The notes below the pieces were generated by a model. It did no database searches. It was not told the origin of the DNA and worked only from the letters and a program-made list of their open reading frames with translations. From Galerina marginata (lineage: Eukaryota; Basidiomycota; Agaricomycetes; Agaricales; Galerinaceae), in contig JAECYW010000010.1 of assembly GCA_023014335.1 (NCBI GenBank), forward strand, positions 1,674,001 to 1,738,000: a stretch of 64,000 nucleotides of DNA, in the 5' to 3' direction. Positions 1 through 9,669 of the stretch are shown here, piece after piece. The first letter of the stretch is position 1. Every line of letters starts with the position of its first letter. A program made the translations under genes and the position numbers.

Positions 1-42
1 TAATAACAGCACTGACTTTCTTTTCCGTGTGGACCGCGCAGT

Positions 43-469
43 TCTATTTGACCGTATAATGACTTCGCTTCGCGCCGAAGTGGCACAGCTTCAAGAGAAC
101 GAGCTCTTCGAGCAGATCATCCTGCGCGGCAGTAAGGCTGCACTGGAAACACAGCCATCGACGAACGATATCGACGCACTCATGCGCAGTATGATGGGCC
201 CAGGCATGAATATCGGTTCTTCGACCAAACCTCAGACATACGCGCATCTAGGAAGGGCCAACAGTGTCGGCCTCGCGCAACCCCAGCCCCAGGCTCCCCC
301 CGGCGCGTTTAACTTCGGCAACGGGAACACGAGGAAGGGTAGCTTCCAGTCCAATGTACTGCCCACTCAACCTCAGTCCCCGAGTGAAGATCGGAACATG
401 CTCAGCGGAACCACCATTGGGGGTAAACGGAGCAGGAACGGGACGAGTCGGCAGACTCGCAATGCTTGA
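43..469 (+). CDS. 3' end of an unidentified gene (partial)
   Basis: Only the last exon of a gene that begins left of the window is visible. A possible acceptor (branch-like actgac, pyrimidine tract, gcgcag) ends at base 42, and the frame then stays open to the TGA at 467-469, giving about 141 residues. The first 50 or so residues look like a short helical segment (SLRAEVAQLQENELFEQII), which could be coiled coil. The rest is polar and low complexity, rich in Q, P, S, G and N, with a basic end (KRSRNGTSRQTRNA). I do not recognise a family. The tail resembles disordered C-termini of nuclear or spindle proteins, but that is only an impression. The in-frame ATG at base 29 lies before the suspected acceptor and is probably not a start. 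Confidence 0.5.
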
Positions 470-1311
470 ATTTGGGTGTGGTTATTATTCTGGGATGTTT
501 GTGATGTTGCATAGACGGATGATGGTGCGATCTATTCGATTTAGTAATGAATTACCGCTTCTTGACAATCCTTGTTTCCAGCACTATTCAAAGACACCGC
601 TCTCTGCATAGGTGACTAGCCACGGACAGACGACGCAAATCCTCCTCTACTATATTCTTTAGGAAGTGTTCTTCTGGCGTTGTCGATGCTCCTAGTGTTG
701 ACATCAAAGCGCGAGTAAAGCTTGACGCAAAAGCTGTGGCCCAATCTTGTTCTTTCGCTTTGCCGCCACTCGAACCTCGCCACTCTTCCTCGATGTTCTA
801 CCTCCATTTTTGTCTGCTGAACCTCGTTCACGACACCCACTCTTCTGGCTTGAACACGGTCAATTTGTCAAGGAGCTGTTACTTCTTTGCTCCCATCTTT
901 CCGGGCCTTTCTTTTGTTAGTTATTGTGTTCATTCTCGGACATAACGAACGATAGACGGGCTTGTTACATGGCAAGGTCCTGGCGAGGCTGGAGGAGCCC
1001 CAGATAGGGACGCTTCGTCATGAAGGACTGCTGAAATATTTTTAGAGAAAATACGACCTATGCCAATCATCGCGATCCTTTTGGGCAGGAGTCGCCGAGA
1101 CTGGATAGAGCTAGATAACCAAAAACAATTTGTTTTGGTTCGAGTATTCCTCGTCAACTAGACCGTCTGCCAAATTATTCAAGCAATTCTCGAGTGATTA
1201 GGCACAATGATGTTTATTCTCTGGGACAGATGCCCTCTCCTTTAACCAACTTGCTTCACAAGTAAAGCCTGCCTGTGGTTCTGGAATGCCCTCCTCAAAA
1301 AGTCTTCAGAG
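470..1311. other. intergenic, no gene seen
   Basis: This stretch holds the 3' flank of the left-edge gene and the 3' flank of the first cysteine-rich peptide gene. All open frames are under 80 codons, overlap one another on both strands, and match no family or splice pattern I know. Confidence 0.5.
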
Positions 1312-1686
1312 TCAGTTACAGCACTGTTTGCAGGCTCCAAAAGTTCCTCCGCCAACAAAGGCGCAGCAGTCACCGGGACCTAAATACATGCATGAACACA
1401 CTTATAAAAGAGAATTGGCTGGCGAGAAAAGGCCCACAAAGAAGACCCCGTGCCTGACCAACGTCAAAGTACCGCCCATTAGTATGTCTGGATCTCAGAA
1501 AGCTTCTGATTTATATTTTACATACCTCTAGAACATTATTAACTACTGTTAAAAGCCGGTATTAGCATCGACCGTCGGCAGGGCTAGGTGGACTGGAATC
1601 ATACCTTGAGTGGGAGTCGCCAGAGTCGTTGAAAGAAAGCTGACGGTAGCAACAACGACGAAAATGGAGTTGAAAAAGATCTTCAT
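1312..1686 (-). CDS. small secreted six-cysteine peptide, copy 1 (four exons)
   Basis: Spliced reading on the minus strand: exons 1605-1686, 1526-1542, 1438-1453 and 1312-1379, with introns of 62, 72 and 58 bases, all GT-AG. The 183-base CDS encodes 60 residues. Exon 1 encodes a signal peptide (MKIFF start, hydrophobic VVVATVSFL core, likely cut near TTLA|TPTQ). Exons 2 and 3 encode a short pro-segment, VNNVLEARGLL. The last exon carries the cysteine core: a Cys completed at the exon 3/4 junction, then PGDCCAFVGG, GAC and KQCCN. Spacing is C-X3-CC-X10-C-X2-CC. LEAR just before the core may be a processing site. The same four-exon layout, 60-residue length and cysteine spacing recur in the neighbour at 2268-2644, which is the main support for the model. 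Function is unknown; a secreted antimicrobial, signalling or effector peptide is possible. The X3 spacing between the first two cysteines loosely recalls the helix of CS-alpha-beta defensins, but the rest does not fit. Confidence 0.8.
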
Positions 1687-1765
1687 TACTGGTTGAGTTT
1701 CTTTCTACGATGGTTGATAGTAACTAAGTCGGGTTGGATTTCAGAAATAGTGCCAACTCGTCTGA

Positions 1766-1772
1766 ATTTATA
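1766..1772 (-). promoter_or_regulatory. TATA box of peptide gene copy 1
   Basis: TATAAAT on the minus strand, 80 bases upstream of the ATG at 1686. The paralogue has a TATAAA at nearly the same distance. This suggests that both copies have an active core promoter. Confidence 0.5.
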
Positions 1773-2267
1773 CTGTTACCCGCCTGCCATAAATACTAGC
1801 AGTGATGAGGAACAGATGCCCCCAATTTAGCGTCTTCCACATGCCACTTGGACCGAATGCTGGTGTCAGGCTCATCCATGGCAGGTGGAGGCAGGTGTCG
1901 CCGAAGCCAACACCGAGCTGCCTGTCGATAACCACTGTAGTTTGCCCCTGGGTACCACTCTGAATTATCCCGGATCCACAGTAATTTCACCTCGGAAGTG
2001 TACATATTTCAGAGGATACACGGCCAATACTGCATTTGCAATGTGAAATCACCCAAAATGCAATTAACCAAGATATCTTTTCATCGTTACCTAAAAGGAG
2101 TTGCGGATGTTTTCCTAAAAAGGAGAACTTTACCACTTTAGATCTTTGTCCTTGTCACCTTCCTGGTTGCTTCCTGGAGGGGTTCAACTACAACGCGATT
2201 TATTTTCCCTAGTGCGATCCTAAATTGGGACATGTCACTTGTTTCTCAACAGAACTATTCTATATAA

Positions 2268-2644
2268 TCAATTGTCACAGCAAAGGTTGCAGGCTCCAGA
2301 GGATTTTCCACCAACAAAACCACAGCAGCCATTTGTGCCTACGGGTATAATGGGGCTGGTAAGTAAATGGAAATTGACGGACGAGGAAAAGAAACCTAAG
2401 GCGCTCACATGCTAAGCCTCGGGCCTGAAACCGTCGGGTTCATCTAGTAAATACCTCAGCGGTTATTAATTTCGTAGTTTACATACCTCGAGTGCATCAA
2501 CTAATGTATCAGACATGTATTAGCCGTGGAAGCAAACCTGTTATAGACTAGAGTCACTTTACCTTGAGTAGGAGTCGCCAGAGCCGGTGAGAGGAACACG
2601 ACACCGGTATAAAAGACGGCAAAAATACTGATAGAGAATTTCAT
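2268..2644 (-). CDS. small secreted six-cysteine peptide, copy 2 (four exons)
   Basis: Paralogue of the gene at 1312-1686. Exons are 2563-2644, 2487-2500, 2409-2424 and 2268-2338, with introns of 62, 62 and 70 bases, and again 183 coding bases for 60 residues. Signal peptide MKFSISIFAV... ends near PALA|TPTQ. The pro-segment is VDALEARGLA. The core has a Cys split across exons 3 and 4, then TNGCCGFVGG, GAC and NLCCDN, with the same C-X3-CC-X10-C-X2-CC spacing. Exons 1 and 3 have exactly the same lengths as in copy 1 (82 and 16 bases). Exon 2 is 3 bases shorter and exon 4 is 3 bases longer, so phase and total length are kept. Introns have diverged far more than exons, which points to selection on the protein. 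An in-frame non-ATG extension exists upstream, but the ATG at 2644 matches copy 1 and begins the signal peptide. Function is unknown. Confidence 0.8.
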
Positions 2645-2728
2645 GGTAGATTTGAATCTGCGATGGCTGGCAAATTGAGGAAACCGCTTTTTGTCAGATA
2701 TAATATTTAACATTCGAGCTATACAGGC

Positions 2729-2734
2729 TTTATA
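2729..2734 (-). promoter_or_regulatory. TATA box of peptide gene copy 2
   Basis: TATAAA on the minus strand, 85-90 bases upstream of the ATG at 2644, at a position equivalent to that in copy 1. Confidence 0.5.
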
Positions 2735-2862
2735 CCACTTCTTCTTTTCTAAAAATACGACAACTAAAGGGGGACTTCAGCATTACAGTCATGCCGCGCC
2801 CATGCCCGATCATACGTCGCCAGTCTTTGCGTCGTCCACATGCTGTTGGGGTCGTGTGCTGG

Positions 2863-4084
2863 TGTCGGGACAGTGTCGGACACATCTCTTGGCGAGTGAG
2901 CCAGGTGTTACTGAATTGCCTGCCGGTGCAGATAACGGATGCGGTACCCCTGAACACAACAAAGACTTGTCCCGGATCCACAACGCCAACCCTATTAATG
3001 GGTAATGGGTGTGTCAGAACACGGGATGATCGCAGGTTTACATATCAGGGATTCGGGCATTTCTATTCACCAGTCAGGAATGGGGATCGTGGTTTCTATA
3101 TTTATGAGAGGCAGCACATTTTTACCGGAATTTGAATATTAAATAATTTGATATTGAAGCCTGACGGTGTACGCTCATAACCAGAACCATGTCCAAGAAA
3201 TTAGAAAAATCGTTTTTAGACATGCTGGCGGAGAAGCCTAGGCAGAATACCTGTCGCCCAAGTTTAGTTGAATCCGTCGGGAGAAGATCGAGCTATTCTA
3301 GAGTCATGGATGCGTAAGGAAAGAGTATATTTGACGTTGGATTGCCGTCTAGTGGAGAGGTTGTCTGAGGGAAAATACTCAGAGGCTAGGACGTACGATG
3401 GTGCAGTCATTAGTAGATACGAAACTGATCCGTTAAGCCTTGGTTAAGCCTGCTGGACCAGGACTATAAGTCGGAATGTGGGCATATAGAGCCAAAGGCT
3501 TTACACAATCTTGCAAAAGCGATGCACTGGTCCGAGGAGAGACAAAGGGGCTATTCTCTTTCCGTCAAGCCAGCTGTAATCCGAAAACACCAAGGGGATA
3601 GATAAGGTGCCATCGAAAGGGACAGTCAACCTGTCTAGCTCATGGGATGTACAAGGTTTCCTATTCACAAAGTTCGGGCCAATTTTGCAAGAGTAGGCCG
3701 GTCCTCGAATCCCTAGGATGACCAAGGGAACAGATGCTCGGGTAAATTGCTAGACAATTATCCCATGTTGTAAAGTAAAAGGCGAACCCGAGCCACTGCG
3801 AGGCAGGAGACGGAATATGTGCACGATGGTGCAAACTCCCAGCAAACTGTAGGTATAAATTCGGGCAATGTAGCCCGAGTTGCTGATGAGTAGCGAACTT
3901 GAAAAAAGAAGATGATCCATTCGCCAATGATAATATTCGTGAACTGTGATTAAGGAGCTACAAGACAAGAGACAATAAGTAAGTAGAGCGTTTGTGTAGC
4001 GTACGAATCAAGATGAAAACAAGCCTTTGAATAAGTCAATAATACCGGCTCAAGAAACCCACCCTCCGCCGTATCGAAGTCACT
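2863..4084. other. intergenic, no gene seen
   Basis: Upstream flank of peptide gene copy 2 and 3' flank of the BTB gene. Short overlapping frames on both strands (up to about 114 codons) show no recognisable domain and no consistent splicing. Confidence 0.45.
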
Positions 4085-5898
4085 CTATCCCTCCCACCCC
4101 CCAGGATCCGCAAAATAATCCGGCAGCGCCTCCTCCACCCGCCTAACAACATCCCCAATAGCCCTCTTCGCCACCATCCGACAATCATGGTGCATATAAG
4201 TAGCGCTCCCCCACCGCTCATAGTCCTTCTGCACCATCCTCAACCTCCCAAGCACATCCGCCATGCCCAACCCCATAACAGCGTCGCTCCGCGTCTTCTC
4301 TTTCCAGAACTCGAGCCACGACTGCGTGCACCCCTGTTGGTGCCATGTGGCGGAGCATGAGTGCGAGTGCTCGAAGGGGAGAGGCGTGAGCCGGAGGGAG
4401 TCCCATGTTGATGTGAGGCGGTAGTACCCGGAGAGGAGACGGAGTTGTTGGGCGCGGGAGATGGGTGGCGCGGAGGGGGGAGGACTCGAGGGGGTTTCGG
4501 CGGGTTGGGCATCGTCGTGCACGAGAACGAGGCTCGATGCGCTTGTATTGCTCGGTGTTCCCGTAGGAGCAGCAGTCACAGGAGCAGGAGCCCTCAGCAC
4601 ATCGACCCCCAGCCCTCGGACCACCACCGCCTTCTGCATGACCTCGAAATACGCGGCGCCTCTTAGCACGCGTAAATCCAGCTCGTCCGCGAGGGACATC
4701 GCCAGGTACGCGTATGTCACAGACGATGCCATCAGCTGCCGCAAGAGCGCGATCATCGTGCTCAGCAGCCGGTCGTGCTGGCACAGCTGCGCGAGCCGTA
4801 TCAGGTGCGTCAGGAGCGTCGGCGTGTCTTGCGATTGCGGTTCGGCATCTAGTTCGAGTTCGTGGTCGGTTGTAGCTGAGGCGGAGGAGGGGGAGGAGTA
4901 GGGCTGCATCCCGCTGAGGATGGGCGACGGCTTGCGGTTGACGTATTCTTGGATCGCGTCGAGTGCCCAGGTCTCGAGGTTCTTGAAGGCGTATTTGTGC
5001 GCTACGCGTGCGATGTCGATCAGGTGCGTCAGGTTCGCGGAGGGAGAGGTGACGATGCCCAATTCGTGAGGTCTATGGTGGTAGGTGTTAGGTCACAATT
5101 ATCAAGATCATGGAGTAAGAGTGCAAAAGGACGTACAGCGCATAAAGAGCCCATAGGAAGTGCCGGAACTCTTCAGGCGTATCGCCACTGAGCAGGATCG
5201 GGTTGTCATCCGACCGGCCCTCGACATTATTGTTCCCCTGCGGGAGCGAGAACATTGTGCAGAAGCTCGAGTTGTCTTGACTCAACCTCGAGCGATGGAC
5301 CTATCGAGATAGCCGGAGTTATTGGTCGGAACTACAGCAAGACGGGGCGACGCACATTGAACAAGGTATCCGAGATGAGCAGGACGCAGCTGCCGTCTTC
5401 GAAGTAATATGTCCCGTCGCGCTTGTGGGCCGACTTGTAGAGTACTGGGGTTTTGCCTTTCTGTGATGAGTGAATGCTCGGGCTTGCATCATCTGTCGTG
5501 GATTGACGCAAAGCCCCGGGAAGAGCGTGGTGCATCGAGGTCGATGCGGACGTCGGTTGGCTAGCATTTCGATTCAAGTTCGAGCACGACGAGCAAAGGG
5601 AGCTGGAGCTCGAAGAAGCCTCAGAGAGTGAATGAGAGCAGACACCGTCTGAATCCAGCATCTCTGCGTCAATCTCTCCACCGTCTCCCTCTTCATCAAG
5701 TTCCCCAACAACGCCATATACGCGCGCCACATCGCTATCATCATGAGCATTAACCTTGGACATCTTCTCCGGGGGACGTGCAGAGGTGTTCGTGTCAGAC
5801 GGGTCAGAGTCGCACCGGACTCGTTTGCGGATGGTGGTGATGTCGCTGGTGTGGGTGTTGTCGGTAAGAACGTCAGAGTGTGGTGAGGTATTGAACAT
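4085..5898 (-). CDS. BTB/POZ domain protein
   Basis: Three exons, 5356-5898, 5137-5300 and 4085-5072, joined by GTGCGT...AG and GTACGT...AG introns with matching phases, giving 564 residues. The first 150 or so residues are disordered and S/T-rich, with an acidic patch. The BTB fold follows: YYFEDGSCVLLISDTLFNV, HRSRLSQDNSSFCTMFSLPQ, then an SDDNPILLSGDTPEEFRHFL segment leading to WALYAL, and the post-BTB helices (VAHKYAFKNLETWALDAI). This is the mushroom-specific BTB type, whose members usually act as dimerising adaptors, some for CUL3 ligases; the partner here is unknown. The C-terminal half holds helical repeats and a PTGTPSNTSAS-type low-complexity linker. CG-rich coding in the last exon creates long antisense open frames, which I treat as shadows. 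Confidence 0.85.
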
Positions 5899-8442
5899 CT
5901 AGCGACGAGCGCCTACTTTCGATTGGGAGCAGGCCAGAGTGAGCGTCTTGGAGGTGGAAATGGTCCGTGCAGGATGCTGAGCTCGCTGGATCGGACCCGA
6001 ACCGAAAAATTCAAACTCCGCGAAATTCTGCATCTCGCCTCGAATTAGACGCCCATGTGCATGCCGTCACTCCCACAGACTTTGCACAGAGCTTGGAATT
6101 GAATCGACACGCGCAATTAGCCTTGCTAAGGGCGTCCCCGACCTGTACATACTCATTCAGCCTAGGACTAATGACATCACCATGAATTTGCTACTTATAT
6201 CAAATCTGAGACAGTCCTGGTCCTGACTCTCTTGTTCTCGTACTCCCAACTTGCTTCCTCTGTTCCACCTTTTTCATATCCCAAGCCTCATATTTCTTAC
6301 CATGGCCACTTCGTGCCCATCAAATACTAAAGCGCGACAGAGCACCTGGGCCCCCCGATTAAACTGCATGTTGATTTATTTCCTCCGCGGCACTGGTTGG
6401 ACGTGCTAGCCAGTAGACATGCATTCTACCCGGCTGGGAGTCTGTCAGTGGTTATTTGCCCTGTGTCTTAGAGAGAGAAATCTGCGCCTTAGAAACCGAC
6501 CTTAACTCATCCTCTTGGGCTCCGGCTCCTTCTTGTTCTTAATTCCAGCGCGGGTCATTATGCTTCAAGTTCTTTCTTTCTCAGCTTTATCTCTTCATGA
6601 ACGAAATCCGCTCATCAATCTTAGTACAAATCGTACGTTCAAGCTCAAGTGCGACAGAGGCCCTAGAACAAGTTATGTCATGGTGCATTGATGATTCTTG
6701 TACGCCGCGCACACCACAGTGGATTTGCGTGCATTGGAATTACCATGCTCCTACATCGTACACTTGCATGCATTTTGGGGTCTCTGTCTCGTGTCTGCTT
6801 GTAGCGATAAACACGCCCCCTCCACCGAGCCTCTCGAGGGTCGAACTTGTCCCTCGATCGTAATCCCAGTGCACATACCTCTGATTTTGACGCCAAGAGG
6901 TAGTCGTTTATGTCCCCCTTTTCCACCCGCCGCTAGGGTGTTTCCTGCGCCAGAATAACACGGGGCATATGTTAATTATCAGACCAAAGGCCCGCTGCAT
7001 GTCGCCTTGAATTCGCGTACTGTAGTAATCCCAGAAATGTTTTTCTTCTTACGCGAAAAGCGACGTCCCCAGTGGATTCGACGCGAGCGGCAGACTTTTA
7101 AACTCCGAGACACTCACGTGACTTTGAAATAATTAGACGCCGACCTGGGGTCCAGCAGCTTTCCTCCTTGCCTACAACTTCTCAGTATCCCGCACTCCAT
7201 TTACGCAGAGACGAGACCTAAGACGCACAATGAATGGTACAGGTCATGCGGCCAAGCCACAGGTACCTATCTTATCAGAGCTCGCAGCGTTCAACTCTCC
7301 GCTTTTCTTCCTCGCTCTCAGCTCCAAGCACAGCATACACTCTGGAACGACACACATAGGCATCCCAAGCCCAATCGTTGACCGAATATCTGAAATATTC
7401 ACTACAACCGGGAGCGTGGCTGGTGAATTCTTTTCTCATGGGCCTACACCTCCATCCGCTTCAATCGCGATGCTTGCTGACTAGCCACGGCATCTTGCAT
7501 TCCAGGCCTATTTCTCGACAGAACTTCCGAGGGCGTCTCAATCGTGCTGCACTCCTTCAGGAATATCATCCCACCAGAAGGCCGTGAAGACATCTCTCGC
7601 CTTTTTTTGTTAATTCGGAGCGTAACAACCCTTCTGCCTTCAGTCTTGCAGAACGCTGGCGGTAACATATCTCACAATTTCCGTTCACTGAAACCGGCAC
7701 TGATTCAATCTTTCATCCCAGGCGCGATTCTCGAGAGAACCCATGATCTGCTCTCTTTCAGAAGGAATGCATCGGGTAATTCCTCCCGAGTGCTGCAACC
7801 TTCGCCATCGTGGACGCTCATTGCTGACTGGTATCTCAGGCCCGACCGGTGGAGTAGGCTCCTGGCTTCTTTCCCCGGTTTTTAAAGCAGGTGAACGGCC
7901 TTGATTCTTCGAGATGAATGACTGAATAACTGACCTGTATCACCAATACAGCCGTCAGATATCCCAGAATATCTGGATTACTCCTGATCTGGTGGTCCTT
8001 CGATCTATTTCTTCCACTCAAAGCCGTTCGTCTTATAGTCTGGGATGCGATCATCGGATTTGGGTGGTATGGACCAATATATAGTACGAGCCACCCCTCA
8101 TGCATTCTACTAGTAGAGCATACGAACATCTTTTGCTGAATCTTGTTCTCTCCAGAAAGTTATGCCTCTCAACATCAGTCCACTCATTACGGTGGGCATA
8201 TCCCAAGCGACAGTTTGTTCGCACGAAATCAGTCTTTCGGCGCAGGCGGGTTCTATCGGGGGAGTTCTTCGCTGTTGGGGCGAATATTTAGCTGAGGTTT
8301 GTTTATTGCGGGATGTGGATTGTTGACAGGTAATCTGCAGCTGCGAGGCGTTGAAGTTTGATAGGTCTACGAGCCGGTGTGTTGTACACTGACTCCGGAT
8401 GCGACCTGTATCGAGTATCACCTTGAAAGTTTGGTGCAATTT
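5899..8442. other. gene-poor stretch with degenerate repeats
   Basis: About 2.5 kb without a convincing gene. Open frames near 6597-6958 and 7230-7885 are short and change frame. One piece (7230-7262, MNGTGHAAKPQ then a GTACCT donor) looks like a possible first exon, but no continuation in frame was found. A block at 6879-6960 recurs at 8892-8972. Confidence 0.4.
6879..6960 (+). repeat. dispersed repeat, copy 1
   Basis: About 80 bases (cctctgattttgacgccaag ... ctgcgccagaataac) that recur with about 15 differences at 8892-8972. Probably a remnant of a mobile or duplicated sequence; its class is unknown. Confidence 0.5.
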
Positions 8443-8880
8443 GTGTGTATGACTACCCCAAATTGTCGACTAAATTGCTACCGCCTTTGACTCATAAACA
8501 GGGCTCTGTTTTCGAGCCAAACGAGCCTGTTAATACAAATGCATCAGGAAAACGTCCATTTTGACTTAAAGACAAGTCCGACGTTTTCCTGATGTGCAAT
8601 AACTAGTTGTAAGTACTGCTTAATCAGTGAGGAATTGCCCACTATTGGACTGCAATGAGTTTCAAGTTCGAGATTCTTTGTGTGCTCCCCGAGCGCGGTG
8701 GGCTCCGTGCTTCTGATTATCAGACTTCGCGTATTTAAGTTACGACAATTTCGTTATTGCTTCAATTGCTTCTGAGTTATTCAAACAAGAAAATTAAGGA
8801 AGGAACTTGTTCGGGCCTTAGGACTATATCATATCTGGATCGGTGGTGAAGAAAGGAAGGAAGGAAGATGGCTTTAGAGG
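8443..8880 (+). repeat. direct repeat upstream of the F-box gene (copy A)
   Basis: About 438 bases, starting near tgtgtatgactacccc and ending at gatggctttagagg. It aligns along its length with 11569-11936, in the same orientation, with many substitutions and small gaps. Copy A is longer partly because of an inserted hairpin at 8542-8594. The ends do not show the TG...CA of an LTR. Confidence 0.65.
8542..8594. mobile_element. 53-base perfect-arm hairpin, MITE-like insertion
   Basis: The arms catcaggaaaacgtc (8542-8556) and gacgttttcctgatg (8580-8594) are perfect 15-base inverted repeats around a 23-base loop. The equivalent position in repeat copy B (near 11660) lacks the hairpin, so it was inserted into copy A or removed from copy B. 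The surrounding tgca/tgtgca may be a target duplication but is too short to be sure. Confidence 0.5.
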
Positions 8881-8891
8881 CGTCCAAGATA

Positions 8892-8972
8892 CCTTTGATT
8901 TTTATGCCAAGAAGTAGTTGTTTATGTCCCCTTTTTCACCCGCCTCTAGGCTGTTTGCTGCGCCAAAACAAC
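8892..8972 (+). repeat. dispersed repeat, copy 2
   Basis: Second copy of the 6879-6960 block, in the same orientation. It lies directly after the long direct repeat that ends near 8880. Confidence 0.5.
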
Positions 8973-9669
8973 ATGCGCCACTGGGGCTTTCTCTGAGGAA
9001 AATTTAATCATGGGGATTTGATGATATATCTTGAACGAAGACAGGGAGGGGTTCAATATTTCACGGGTGGAACGGCGCTCTGGAAACACGGACATAGTTG
9101 GGTGAGTTTGCGTTATGACAACATCGGTCAGCGTCTAATTATCGTTTCAGGTCAGGTGTTTTATTTGACTTCGTTCCTGGCACTGGCCATTCGAAGGTGA
9201 TTTAGCAGCGCTTTCTGTCTCCGGAGCGATGTATCCATCTATTCGCGACTGCACAGGAATTTCTTGTGAAGGACTCAGGAGTTCTGATTTCGTCAAGATT
9301 TCGTAGATGTTGCGTAGATGTCATTTGGGTCACGGGTGTCATATTACTGCTAGTGGACACAAGGTATTGATTAGATATAGACCCAGGGCCTTGAAGGCCA
9401 TTAAGTTCGCGTACTGTAATAAACAAATTGTACGACAACCGTACGACAAACGAACTCCTCCTCGGCATTCCAAATATATTCAAACGCGACACATGTCAGG
9501 TGACCGATTAATGACCCGACGCAGCGCTAATAGTAACCTGGGTTTGCTTACAAGTTACAACATTTTGTTCCTCGCGTGGAGCTCTCGGGAAATTTACCGA
9601 GCGACAAAGACTTCAGGTAAGTTATGGATCAGTATCAGCAGTCCACATCGAAATATTTACCCCACAGGC

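Larger units (their letters stand above)
1312..2862. repeat. tandem duplication carrying the two peptide genes
   Basis: Two diverged direct copies, about 1312-1870 and 2268-2862, offset by 958 bases at the start codons. Similarity covers the genes and extends upstream to a shared block with a tccacatgc and a gctggtgtc core near 1845-1868 and 2836-2862. Duplication therefore included the promoter. Confidence 0.65.

Noticed and set aside
4218..4901. Minus and plus frames of 146-188 codons inside the BTB gene
   Set aside because: Shadow frames in a GC-rich exon; the BTB frame has domain support and these do not.
7230..7885. Possible gene between the BTB and first F-box genes
   Set aside because: Plausible words occur in three different frames, but no set of introns joins them and no family was recognised.
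9307..9669. N-terminal extension of 121 residues on F-box copy 1
   Set aside because: The start at 9670 matches the paralogues, and the extension has no similarity to them.
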